From positions 1-35,528 of the forward strand of contig CAMYKP010000011.1 of assembly GCA_947259005.1 (NCBI GenBank): a stretch of DNA of 35,528 bases, read 5' to 3'. The DNA comes from an uncultured Parasphingopyxis sp. (lineage in GTDB: Bacteria > Pseudomonadota > Alphaproteobacteria > Sphingomonadales > Sphingomonadaceae). Shown here piece after piece: positions 7,904 through 16,318 of the stretch. A program made the position numbers and the translations under genes. Every line of letters begins with the position of its first letter. Positions within the stretch are counted from its first letter, which is position 1. The notes under the pieces are model-generated. The model was not told where the DNA came from, did not search any database, and saw only the letters and a program-made list of their open reading frames with translations.

Positions 7904-9214
7904 TTACTCCCAGTCCCACGCCTTTTCGCCATGTTGCGACAGGTCGAGACCTTCCTGTTCCTGCTCCTTCGTCGCGCGCATCGGGAAGACGATACCGACA
8001 ATCCAGGCGAGCCCTGCCGTCGCGACCAGCGACCAGAGTGCGACCACGCCGATGGCAGTCAGCTGTGCGACCAATTGGCTCGTCATGGTGAAGCCGGGTG
8101 CGAAGCCTGTCCCGCCGAGGCTCGGAGCCATCAGGAAAGCGAGCATTGTCGCGCCCAGCATCCCGCCCACGCCATGGACCGCGAACACATCAAGCGAATC
8201 ATCAATCGCAAACTTCCGTTTGATGAGGCCGACAGCAGCAAAACAGACGATGCCGGCCATCAGGCCCAGCAGCATGGCGCTGCCAGCGCCGACAACATTT
8301 GCGGCGGGGGTGATCGTCGCAAGGCCGGCGATAACGCCGGTGGCGATTCCGATGCCGGTGGATTTGCCGAAGCGGATCTTTTCGATCGCCGCCCATGTGA
8401 GCGCGGCGGCGCTGGCGGCGAGATGGGTGTTGAGAATGGCCGATCCGGCCCCAAAATTGGCGGTGAGGCCCGATCCGCCGTTAAAGCCGAACCAGCCGAC
8501 CCAGAGCAGGGCAGCGCCGGTCATCGTGAGGGCTGCGCCGTGCGGCGGGATCATCTTCTTCGGAAAGCCTTCGCGCCGGCCCAGCAAGACCGCAATCACC
8601 AGCGCCGACACGCCGGCGGTGGTGTGCACGACTATGCCGCCGGCAAAATCGAGTGCGCCGCGCTGCGCCAGCCAGCCGCCGCCCCACATCCAGTGGGCCA
8701 CCGGAATGTATACGAGCAGCAACCAGAGAGCGGAGAAAACCATGACCCAGCCGAACCGTGCGCGCTCCACCCAGGCACCAACCATGAGCGCCGGGGTGAT
8801 GATCGCGAAGGTCATCTGGAACAGGACGAAACTGGATTCGGGAATGGTCGTGCCTGGGAAGACTTCACCCAGCCCGGCAAGCATTGCGAGGCCGGTGCCG
8901 CCGATGAAATTGCCGCCTTCGCTGAAAACGAGGCTGTATCCGATCGCCACCCAGATCAGCGATGTGAGGCAGCAAATTCCGAAAACCTGCATGCCGACCG
9001 ACAGGAAATTCTTGGTGCGGACCAGCCCGCCATAGAACAGGACGAGCCCGGGAAGCGTCATCAGGAGGACGAGTGCGCTGGCGGTCAATATCCAGGCGGT
9101 GTCGCCCGAATTGACGACCACGGGGGCGGGCGGGAAGCCGGGCTGGGCGGCCAGTGGTCCGGTGGCCATCGCTGCCGTTGCGGCGGTTGCCAGCCCCTTC
9201 AATAGCCTGCTCAT
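7904..9214 (-). CDS. amt: Ammonium transporter, Amt/MEP/Rh family
   Basis: A 436-residue inner-membrane ammonium channel. It has a cleavable signal-like N-terminus (to about residue 24), as in E. coli AmtB, then about 11 membrane helices. Key pore residues are present: twin histidines His197 (GIVVHTTAG) and His347 (DVFAVHGVGG), Asp189 in LDFAGG, and the Phe gate in FQMTFAIITPAL (Phe136). The C-terminal tail is short and hydrophilic. The ATG at 9214 is preferred to the one at 9229 because AGGGGA (9226-9221 on the minus strand) then lies 6 nt upstream. No glnK/PII gene is adjacent, which is unusual since amt is normally paired with it. A perfect CGTTA-G-TAACG palindrome (9234-9244) lies just upstream and might be a regulator site; no sigma-54 promoter is evident. 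Confidence 0.95.
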   Translation of the reverse strand: MSRLLKGLATAATAAMATGPLAAQPGFPPAPVVVNSGDTAWILTASALVLLMTLPGLVLFYGGLVRTKNFLSVGMQVFGICCLTSLIWVAIGYSLVFSEGGNFIGGTGLAMLAGLGEVFPGTTIPESSFVLFQMTFAIITPALMVGAWVERARFGWVMVFSALWLLLVYIPVAHWMWGGGWLAQRGALDFAGGIVVHTTAGVSALVIAVLLGRREGFPKKMIPPHGAALTMTGAALLWVGWFGFNGGSGLTANFGAGSAILNTHLAASAAALTWAAIEKIRFGKSTGIGIATGVIAGLATITPAANVVGAGSAMLLGLMAGIVCFAAVGLIKRKFAIDDSLDVFAVHGVGGMLGATMLAFLMAPSLGGTGFAPGFTMTSQLVAQLTAIGVVALWSLVATAGLAWIVGIVFPMRATKEQEQEGLDLSQHGEKAWDWE

Positions 9215-9265
9215 TATCGTTCCCCTCATTGTAACGTTAGTAACGCCGAATTTTTCTTCGGTCGG

Positions 9266-10255
9266 TTATGCCCAGCCCTCAAGCACCTGATCCGGTGGCC
9301 GGTGGCCGTCCGCCCAGATGCGGATATTCGCGATGACCTTGTCGCCCATGGCCTCACGCCCTTCAAAGGTCGCCGAGCCAAGATGCGGCAGCAGAACGAC
9401 ATTATCGAGCGCAAGGAGCCGCTCGCCGATATCCGGCTCATTCTCGTAGACATCGAGCCCGGCACCGGCGATCGCGCCTTTTTCCAGAGCGCTGGTCAGC
9501 GCCTCTTCATCGATAATCTCGCCGCGCGCGGCGTTGATGACATAGACATCCTTGCCGAGCAGCCCGAGACGTTTTTCGTCGAGCAGGTGATGCGTTTCTG
9601 CCGTATAGGGGCAGTTGATCGAAAGAATATCGATATCGGTAAGCATGTCGTCCAGATCATCGCGCCAGGTGGCGCCCAAAGTCTGCTCGACGGCTTCCGG
9701 CAGCCTGTGCCGGTTGTGGTAATCGATGGCTATTCCGAACCCGCTCGCGCGGCGGGCAACGGCCTGTCCGATCCGGCCCATGCCGATAATGCCGAGTTTT
9801 TTGCCGTTGACCCGGTGGCCGAGCATGCCCGTCGGGGCCCAGCCTTTCCACTTTCCTGCCCGGACGAACTTCTCGCCCTCGGCCAGCCGACGCGGCACGG
9901 AGATAATCAGCCCCATCACCATGTCGGCGGTATCCTCGGTCAGAACGCCCGGCGTGTTGGTTACGGGAATCTCTCGCGCTCGCGCGGCGGCAAGATCAAT
10001 ATGGTCGACGCCAACCCCGAAATTGGCGATCAGCTTGAGTTGGGGCCCGGCGCTCGCCAGCACGTCTTCGGTAATATCGTCGGTAAGAGTCGGCACCAGG
10101 ACATCGGCCCGTGACACGGCATCTTTCAGCGCCTCTGCAGTCATTGGCGTGTCGTCGGCATTGAACTCGGCGTCGAACAATTCCGCCATGCGCGCTTCCA
10201 CCTGGGCAGGGAGCTTGCGCGTGACAATGGTCTTGGGGCGTTCGATCTGAGGCAT
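9266..10255 (-). CDS. D-2-hydroxyacid dehydrogenase (glyoxylate/hydroxypyruvate reductase-like)
   Basis: A 329-residue NAD(P)-dependent oxidoreductase interconverting 2-oxo acids and D-2-hydroxy acids. The Rossmann motif is GMGRIG (158-163). The catalytic triad is complete: Arg244 in NAARGE, Glu273 in ENEPD and His291 in LPHLGSA. Residues Asn181-Arg182 after the second beta strand favour NADP over NAD, as in glyoxylate reductases. Substrate cannot be fixed from sequence; formate dehydrogenase or phosphoglycerate dehydrogenase are less likely given the length and lack of an ACT domain. It starts at ATG 10255 without a clear ribosome binding site, and its 3' end lies 51 bp upstream of amt on the same strand, so read-through into amt is possible. 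Confidence 0.9.
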   Translation of the reverse strand: MPQIERPKTIVTRKLPAQVEARMAELFDAEFNADDTPMTAEALKDAVSRADVLVPTLTDDITEDVLASAGPQLKLIANFGVGVDHIDLAAARAREIPVTNTPGVLTEDTADMVMGLIISVPRRLAEGEKFVRAGKWKGWAPTGMLGHRVNGKKLGIIGMGRIGQAVARRASGFGIAIDYHNRHRLPEAVEQTLGATWRDDLDDMLTDIDILSINCPYTAETHHLLDEKRLGLLGKDVYVINAARGEIIDEEALTSALEKGAIAGAGLDVYENEPDIGERLLALDNVVLLPHLGSATFEGREAMGDKVIANIRIWADGHRPPDQVLEGWA

Positions 10256-10304
10256 CGCGCAGTGAATTGCAGCCTGTTTGGCGATGCGTCAAGCGGATCG
10301 CGGG

Positions 10305-10334
10305 TTGAAGCCGGGCCGACGCTTGGCCTAGAGA
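10305..10334 (+). promoter_or_regulatory. Possible sigma-70 type promoter for the SH3 gene
   Basis: TTGAAG at 10305-10310 and TAGAGA at 10329-10334 are separated by 18 bp, 24 bp before the SH3 protein start. Match to the consensus is moderate (4/6 for the -35, weaker for the -10). It could drive the SH3 gene and the adjoining gspO. Confidence 0.3.
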
Positions 10335-10358
10335 CAGGAACGGGCGAAGAAAAAGGGG

Positions 10359-10859
10359 ATGGTGCAGAAAATGCACAATGTGTTGCGAGTAACGATTCTG
10401 TTGATGTGCGCGGTTTTCCTGTCCTTGCCGGACGACGCAACGGCCCAGGCGCGGGAAACGCCCTATTGGGCTTCCGTTTCTGCCGGGCAGGCCCGGATGC
10501 GCACGGGGCCGGGGCGCAATTTTCCGATCAGCTGGCTGTATCAGCGGGCGGGACTGCCGGTGCGGGTCGTGGAAGTGTATGAGAATTGGCGCAAGATCGA
10601 AGATCCGGACGGCACCCAGGGCTGGATGCTCGTCAATCTCCTGAGTTCCGATCGCACGGCCATGATCGTCGGCGATATCCGGCCGATGCGCGAAGCGCCG
10701 CAGGTCAATGCACGAATCCGCTATCAGGCTGAGCCGGGCGTTGTCGGGCGGGTACGCAGTTGCCGGCGCGGCTGGTGCGAAATCGATGTTCGCGGGCGCA
10801 GCGGATTCGTCCAGACCTCCCATCTGTTTGGCGTCGAGGAAGATGAGCGTGTCGATTAG
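10359..10859 (+). CDS. Secreted bacterial SH3-domain protein
   Basis: A 166-residue protein with a signal peptide (about residues 1-31, ending ATAQA) followed by two SH3-like modules, about 38-95 and 100-155. The first starts with the typical RMRTGPG turn of SH3_3/SH3_4 domains and contains WRKIEDPDGTQGWM; the second ends with GRSGFVQTSHLFG. Such domains bind peptidoglycan or peptide partners in the periplasm. ATG 10359 directly follows AAAAGGGG, so the ATG at 10371 (12 nt after the same G-run) is an alternative. It precedes gspO by 13 bp and is probably in the same transcript, but a role in secretion is only inferred. Confidence 0.85.
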   Translation: MVQKMHNVLRVTILLMCAVFLSLPDDATAQARETPYWASVSAGQARMRTGPGRNFPISWLYQRAGLPVRVVEVYENWRKIEDPDGTQGWMLVNLLSSDRTAMIVGDIRPMREAPQVNARIRYQAEPGVVGRVRSCRRGWCEIDVRGRSGFVQTSHLFGVEEDERVD

Positions 10860-10872
10860 GCCCTGTCGCTAG

Positions 10873-11670
10873 GTGACCGGACTCTTCGCGAGTTTTGAAA
10901 ATTTGCCACCCGAATGGCGCGCCGGATTCGGGGCGATACTCGGGCTCATCATTGGCAGCTATCTGGCGACACTGGCCCTGCGCTGGCCATCGGGAGAGGC
11001 CGCATCGCAAGGGCGCTCGCGATGCGATGGCTGTGGCAGGATGCTGGGCTGGCCCGAGCTAATCCCGCTGCTGAGTTATTTTGCGCGGCGCGGTCGCTGT
11101 GGAAGCTGCGGCGCGCGGATCGATCCCGTCCATCCGATCACCGAACTGGCCGCCGCACTGATCGGCGCTCTATCCCTTGCGCTCCACCCCGGACTGGAAG
11201 GATTGGCGGGCGCGATATTCGGCTGGACCTTGCTGCTGCTGGCTATTTTCGACATCCGCGATTTCTGGCTGCCCGACCGGCTGACCCTGCCGCTTGTAGC
11301 CATCGGCATTGGCGCGGCCTGGCTGTTCGGCATGCCTTTGCTGCGCGATTCCCTGATCGGTGCGCTGGCGGGTTTCCTGCTGCTGCTTGCGATCAACATC
11401 GGCTATCGGGCTTTACGCGGGCGCGATGGACTGGGCGGTGGCGACTCGAAGATGCTCGCAGCGATTGGCGCATGGCTCGGCTGGCAAATGCTGCCTTTCA
11501 TACTTTTGCTGGCCAGTGCGACAGGGCTTTTGGCGGTGTTGTTCGCTGCCCTGCAAGGGCGCAAGACCAAGGCGACGGATCGCCTGCCTTTCGGCGCTTT
11601 TCTGGCGGTTGCAGCCTGGCCGCTCTGGCTGGGCCGCGATGCGCTGCAGGCATTTTTGTACGCATTGTGA
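10873..11670 (+). CDS. gspO: Type II secretion prepilin peptidase / N-methyltransferase
   Basis: A 265-residue inner-membrane aspartyl protease that cleaves the leader of type IV prepilin-like proteins after Gly and methylates the new N-terminus. Here its substrates should be pseudopilins GspG-K encoded downstream. The cytoplasmic zinc-binding tetrad of the methylase domain is complete (Cys51, Cys54, Cys76, Cys79), and the two protease aspartates are seen in FDIRDFWLPDRLTLP (Asp127) and GGGDSK (Asp191). About 6-8 membrane helices follow the family pattern. GTG at 10873 begins 13 bp after the SH3 gene; a strong ribosome binding site is not visible. It is 84 bp upstream of gspC. Confidence 0.95.
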   Translation: MTGLFASFENLPPEWRAGFGAILGLIIGSYLATLALRWPSGEAASQGRSRCDGCGRMLGWPELIPLLSYFARRGRCGSCGARIDPVHPITELAAALIGALSLALHPGLEGLAGAIFGWTLLLLAIFDIRDFWLPDRLTLPLVAIGIGAAWLFGMPLLRDSLIGALAGFLLLLAINIGYRALRGRDGLGGGDSKMLAAIGAWLGWQMLPFILLLASATGLLAVLFAALQGRKTKATDRLPFGAFLAVAAWPLWLGRDALQAFLYAL

Positions 11671-11754
11671 GTCGCGCCTGTCACGGAAATGCCATAAAAC
11701 CCGTCATCGCGGTGTAACACTCAGCGCCTAGCGGCGTGTTTCGGGGATGTATTC

Positions 11755-12603
11755 ATGCGCTTATCGCTCGATGCCCGTGCTCAGCGACTGTTGAGACGGC
11801 TACCGCGAACAACCTGGTTTTCCGTGCTGGAAATCATATTGATTTCCTTGCTTGCCGTGCAATGCGCGCGGCTTGTCTGGGCTGTCGCCACACCGGTGGG
11901 CCCGGTTGGCGACTGGCGCAGCGATGCAGGCGTGCCGGTGCTAGCCGCGCCCGACTTGGCGCTGTTCGAGACATTCGATCCCTTTTTCCGGCTCGAGGGA
12001 AATGGCCGCGTCGTGGTGACCGATCTCGATGTCCGATTGTTCGGCATTCGGCAGGATCAGGCGAGCGGACGCGGATCGGCGATCATTGCGTTGCCAAATG
12101 GCGAGCAGGACAGTTTCTCGGTTGGCGACGAGATCATGCCGGGCGTTACGCTCGAGTCCGTCGATTTCGATTTCGTCACGATTTCGCGCAACGGGTCCAG
12201 CGAGCAGATATTCCTCGACCAGTCGAGTTCACCCACAACATCGCCGCCACCGCAGGCAAGCGCGCGGCAGGCTCCCGTTGCACGTCCTCAGCCATCGGCA
12301 CCCGGCAATACAGCGGTTCAGCGGATCACCCCGAGCCAGCTCGCCTCCGGCACACAGATTTCACCGCGCCGCGAAGGCAATCGCCTGACCGGGATCGTGC
12401 TGCAGCCGAGTGGTGCGGATGACACAGCCCTGCGGGCCGCCGGTTTCGAGCCCGGCGACGTTATCATCTCAATCAATGGCGAGCGGATACAGGAAATGGG
12501 GCAGGCGGTGAGTTTTGCCAGCAATCTGGGCACGGGCGACGGATTCGTACAAGTTGAACGCAATGGCGAAACGGTTTCGTTTCGCGCAAGGGTAGGCGAA
12601 TGA
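11755..12603 (+). CDS. gspC: Type II secretion system protein GspC
   Basis: A 282-residue inner-membrane protein linking the cytoplasmic-membrane platform to the GspD secretin. It has a short cytoplasmic segment, one transmembrane helix (about residues 21-45), a periplasmic homology region (about 55-145), a Pro/Gln/Ala-rich linker (about 155-195), and a C-terminal PDZ domain (about 205-280) with EPGDVIISINGERI. The PDZ domain is known to influence substrate choice in other systems. ATG 11755 is preceded by GGGGAT (11743-11748). The stop overlaps gspD by 4 bp (ATGA). This is the first gene of the overlapping C-N chain. Confidence 0.93.
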   Translation: MRLSLDARAQRLLRRLPRTTWFSVLEIILISLLAVQCARLVWAVATPVGPVGDWRSDAGVPVLAAPDLALFETFDPFFRLEGNGRVVVTDLDVRLFGIRQDQASGRGSAIIALPNGEQDSFSVGDEIMPGVTLESVDFDFVTISRNGSSEQIFLDQSSSPTTSPPPQASARQAPVARPQPSAPGNTAVQRITPSQLASGTQISPRREGNRLTGIVLQPSGADDTALRAAGFEPGDVIISINGERIQEMGQAVSFASNLGTGDGFVQVERNGETVSFRARVGE

Positions 12604-14735
12604 AAAAGATAACATCCTTTCTTGCCATGTTGGCGATGCTGATTACGCCGATGGCGCCGCTCGGCGCCCAGCATGTACTTAACCTGCGCAACGCCGATGT
12701 CCGGGCCTTTATCCAGGATGCATCACGCGTGACCGGGCGGACCTTTGTAATCGATCCGTCGGTGAGCGGCACGGTGACGGTCGTGACCGACCGGCCCTTG
12801 TCCCAATCCGAATATTTCGAGGTGTTCCTTTCCACCCTGCGCGCCAACGGCCTGGTGGCAATTCCGACGGCAGGCGGCGCACTTCGCATCCAGTCGACAG
12901 CAAGTGCTGCCTCCCAACCCGGAAATGTCGGAACGGCGCGGGCTGGCAATAATGCCTTCGTCACCGAAATTTTCCGGCTCAGCAATATTCCGGCGGCCTC
13001 CGCCATCGAAACATTGCGGCCGCTGGTCAGCCCCGAAGGGTCGATCACGGCAAACACGGCGGGCAATTCACTGGTGATCGCCGACTTCGCGGACAATGTC
13101 CGCCGCATGCGCGCCCTGATCGCGCGCGTGGATGTGGATGCCAGTGCCAGTGAAATTATCGCTCTCAACAATGCGGGGGCGCGTGAGATTGCGGCTTCGC
13201 TTCAGGGGCTCGTTACAAATGGCGAAGGCCCGGCTCCGGCTGCGGTCGTACCGGTCGACAGCTCCAACTCGCTGGTCATTCGCGGCGAACCGGCGACGGT
13301 GGCGAGGATAGCGGCTCTTGCGCGTGAACTGGATGCGCGCGCCGCGAGCGGCACCGAAATCCGCGTGATATTCCTCGAATTTGCCGATGCCGGGCAAATC
13401 CTTCCGGTGCTCGAACGCGTGACGGGCCAGGCCGGCTCCGTCTCGTCGTCCAGTTCCAGCGCTGCCGGTGGTGCCAGTGGCGGAGAAGCCGGGACAAACG
13501 GGGCCGGAAACACCGAGGCCGCAGGCGGACGCCCCGGCCAGCGTGTCATCGTAACGGGGTATGAGGGCGCCAACGCCATCATCATCTCCGCCCCGCCGGA
13601 AATGCAGCGCACCCTTGGCGAACTGGTTCGCCAGCTCGATACCCGCCGGGACCAAGTGTTGGTCGAGGCGATCATCGTCGAGATTTCGGATGCCGCGGCG
13701 CGCGAGCTTGGCGTGCAGTTCCTGTTCGGCGGCGAGGATGCGCCCTTCGGTGTCACCAACTATTCCAACGTATCGCCGCGCATCCTGGATATCGCTGGCG
13801 GCGTGCTGGCCGATGATCTCGACCAGACGACAACCATCATCAACGGCGATGTGGTTACGACCAGCAATAATTCGTCCGTCGGCGATCTGCTGCGCGAAAA
13901 TGCGGCGCGGTCCATCCTCGGCGCGCGCGGCGGTTTTCTCGGCTTTGCATCGCAGCTGGGTTCCGATTTCATTTTCGGTGCGATTCTGAACGCGGTTCAG
14001 GAAGATACCGATTCCAACATTCTCTCCACGCCCTCGATAACGACGCTCGACAACCAGGAGGCGAGTATCCTTGTCGGACAGGAAATCCCGATCTCTACGG
14101 GCGAGGCGCTTTCGAACAATTTCGACAACGCTTTCCGCACGATTCAGCGGGAAAATGTCGGCATTGAGCTCGAAGTCAGGCCGCAGATCAATGCGGGCGG
14201 TGCGATCCGCCTCGATATCCGGCAGGAAGTGAGCTCGATTGCCGGGCCGGTGTCGGACGATTTCAACGAGCTGATCATCAACAAGCGCGAAATCTCGACG
14301 ACGGTAACCGTCAATGATGGCGAGATCATCGCGCTGGGCGGGCTGCTTGACGACAATGAGCGCCGGACGATCCAGCGCATTCCCATCCTCGGTGATATCC
14401 CGATCATCGGGGAATTGTTCCGCTCGCGGGCCCGCTCCCGCACCAAGACCAACTTGATGGTTTTCATCCGGCCGACAATCCTGAGCAGCGCGGAAGACCG
14501 CCGCGAGGTGATGGAGCGGCGCTACGGCTATATCCGGGCACGGCAGTTCCTTGCCAATCCCGATCGTGAGCCGGGGATCGACACGCTGGTGCGCCAGTAT
14601 CTCGGCGTTGCGCCTCCGGGCCGTCCACCCGCCAATCCGCCCCCCGTCGATCCGAGCGTCATCGTGCCGGAGGTCAGCACGAGCAGCTCCACCATCAGGC
14701 CCGTGCAGGTTCCGCCGGCCGAGGAGCCGCAATAA
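12600..14735 (+). CDS. gspD: Type II secretion secretin GspD
   Basis: A 711-residue outer-membrane secretin forming the multimeric exit pore. A signal peptide spans about residues 1-24. N0 (about 25-100), N1, N2 and N3 ring domains follow, then the secretin core with the hallmark PILGDIPIIGELFRS near residues 595-609 and NLMVFIRPTIL. A low-complexity Ser/Gly/Ala insertion at about 279-305 lies in the N3 loop, common for this family. The tail after the core is Pro-rich with no clear S-domain for a pilotin. It overlaps gspC by 4 bp and gspE by 1 bp (TAATG). Confidence 0.97.
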   Translation: MKKITSFLAMLAMLITPMAPLGAQHVLNLRNADVRAFIQDASRVTGRTFVIDPSVSGTVTVVTDRPLSQSEYFEVFLSTLRANGLVAIPTAGGALRIQSTASAASQPGNVGTARAGNNAFVTEIFRLSNIPAASAIETLRPLVSPEGSITANTAGNSLVIADFADNVRRMRALIARVDVDASASEIIALNNAGAREIAASLQGLVTNGEGPAPAAVVPVDSSNSLVIRGEPATVARIAALARELDARAASGTEIRVIFLEFADAGQILPVLERVTGQAGSVSSSSSSAAGGASGGEAGTNGAGNTEAAGGRPGQRVIVTGYEGANAIIISAPPEMQRTLGELVRQLDTRRDQVLVEAIIVEISDAAARELGVQFLFGGEDAPFGVTNYSNVSPRILDIAGGVLADDLDQTTTIINGDVVTTSNNSSVGDLLRENAARSILGARGGFLGFASQLGSDFIFGAILNAVQEDTDSNILSTPSITTLDNQEASILVGQEIPISTGEALSNNFDNAFRTIQRENVGIELEVRPQINAGGAIRLDIRQEVSSIAGPVSDDFNELIINKREISTTVTVNDGEIIALGGLLDDNERRTIQRIPILGDIPIIGELFRSRARSRTKTNLMVFIRPTILSSAEDRREVMERRYGYIRARQFLANPDREPGIDTLVRQYLGVAPPGRPPANPPPVDPSVIVPEVSTSSSTIRPVQVPPAEEPQ

Positions 14736-16318
14736 TGGTCAGCATTCGGCGCGGCGATGAAGTCCAACCCGACGACATGACCAGTGCGCCGGCCGTGACG
14801 CTGGACGGCGCTCATGACTCCGCACCGCTGCAGGAACTGGCTGCGAATATCCCCTATGGCTTTGCGCGCAAGTTCGGCGTTGTCCTGCTCGACCAGGAAC
14901 CGGAGGACCCGCGGTTCAAGGTGGCGCTGCGCGAAGGAGACGATCCACAGGCCCTGCTCGAGGTGCGCCGTTTTCTCAGCCGGCCCTTCGATGTCGAGCT
15001 GGTGCCGCCCGAACGGTTCGATACGATCCTTTCCGAACGCTATGCGGTGGACGGGCAGGCGGCGGCGGATGCGGCGAGCGGGATCGGCGATCTCGACATG
15101 CTCGCCAGCGACATCCCGACGGCCGAGGACCTGCTCGACAGCGCAGACGATGCGCCCGCGATCCGGCTGATCAACGGTATCATCGCCGATGCCGCGCGGC
15201 AGGGCGTTTCGGATATCCATATCGAACCCTATGACACCGGCCTTGTCATCCGGATGCGGATGGACGGGGTGCTGCGCGAAACGCTTCGCATGCCGCCCCA
15301 TGCCGCCTCGACCATCGTTAGCCGGATCAAGGTGATGGCGCGTCTCGATATCGCCGAACGCCGCATACCGCAGGACGGCCGCATTGCGCTGACCCTGGGC
15401 GGGAAGCTGCTGGATGTCCGCGTCTCGACCCTGCCGAGCCGGGCAGGGGAGCGCGTCGTGCTGCGTATCCTCGACAAGGACAATGCCGGGATCGATCTTG
15501 AGCAACTGGGCATGCCCGAGCGCGTCGACGCCGTGTTCCGCCAGGCGCTAGCCGAGCCTAATGGCATCATCCTTGTCACCGGGCCGACAGGATCGGGCAA
15601 GACGACTTCGCTCTATGGCGGACTGCGCCTCCTCAATGATGGATCGCGCAATATCCTGACCGTGGAAGACCCCGTTGAATATGCGATCGAAGGCGTCGGG
15701 CAGACCCAGGTCAATCCGAAGGTGGGCCTCGATTTCGCGACCGGGCTGCGCGCTATCCTGCGCCAGGATCCCGATGTCGTGATGGTCGGTGAAATTCGCG
15801 ACCGGGAAACGGCCGAGATCGCCGTCCAGGCATCGCTGACCGGCCATCTCGTCCTTTCGACGGTTCACACAAATGACGCGGTGGGCGCGATCACCCGGAT
15901 GCGCGATATGCGGATCGAGCCGTTCCTGCTGGCATCGACGCTGCGCGCGGTTGTTGCCCAGCGTCTTGTCCGCAAGCTGTGCGCGAACTGCCGTGAGCAG
16001 GTGCAGTCTTCCAACGCCGTCGCGGCCCTGCTCGGCTTCGATGCGGGGACGCCGATCTTCGAAGCACGCGGCTGTGAAGAATGCAATCACACCGGCTATA
16101 AGGGCCGGACCGGCGTGTTCGAGATTATCCGGATCGATGACGACATCCGGCGGATGATAAATGCGGGCGGCGATGAATCGCAGATCGCCCGCCATGCCTA
16201 TCTGCATGCGCCCAATCTGGGATCGGCGGCGCGCGCTCTGGTGCGTGACGGTGTAACGACAGCCGAAGAGGCCGTGCGCATTTCCCGCCTCGAGGAACCC
16301 GAGCCCGTCAATGCCTAG
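14735..16318 (+). CDS. gspE: Type II secretion ATPase GspE
   Basis: A 527-residue cytoplasmic hexameric ATPase powering pseudopilus assembly. The N-terminal domain (to about 130) binds GspL; the core has Walker A GPTGSGKT (283-290), the Walker B/Asp-box region DPDVVMVGEIRD (about 345-356) and His box TGHLVLSTVHTND. The zinc-binding tetracysteine motif of GspE/PilB ATPases is intact (Cys416, Cys419, Cys447, Cys450). It overlaps gspD by 1 bp and gspF by 8 bp, indicating tight translational coupling. Confidence 0.97.
   Translation: MVSIRRGDEVQPDDMTSAPAVTLDGAHDSAPLQELAANIPYGFARKFGVVLLDQEPEDPRFKVALREGDDPQALLEVRRFLSRPFDVELVPPERFDTILSERYAVDGQAAADAASGIGDLDMLASDIPTAEDLLDSADDAPAIRLINGIIADAARQGVSDIHIEPYDTGLVIRMRMDGVLRETLRMPPHAASTIVSRIKVMARLDIAERRIPQDGRIALTLGGKLLDVRVSTLPSRAGERVVLRILDKDNAGIDLEQLGMPERVDAVFRQALAEPNGIILVTGPTGSGKTTSLYGGLRLLNDGSRNILTVEDPVEYAIEGVGQTQVNPKVGLDFATGLRAILRQDPDVVMVGEIRDRETAEIAVQASLTGHLVLSTVHTNDAVGAITRMRDMRIEPFLLASTLRAVVAQRLVRKLCANCREQVQSSNAVAALLGFDAGTPIFEARGCEECNHTGYKGRTGVFEIIRIDDDIRRMINAGGDESQIARHAYLHAPNLGSAARALVRDGVTTAEEAVRISRLEEPEPVNA

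Noticed and set aside
7931..9205. Plus-strand frame of 424 codons opposite amt
   Set aside because: Antisense to a clear ammonium transporter; highly charged low-information translation.
11725..11740. GC hairpin between gspO and gspC as a terminator
   Set aside because: The stem is only 4-5 bp and is not followed by a T-run; read-through from gspO to gspC is more likely.
13068..14732. Long minus-strand frame (554 codons) opposite gspD
   Set aside because: It is fully antisense to a clear secretin gene; long antisense frames are common in GC-rich DNA, and the translation has no recognisable domain.
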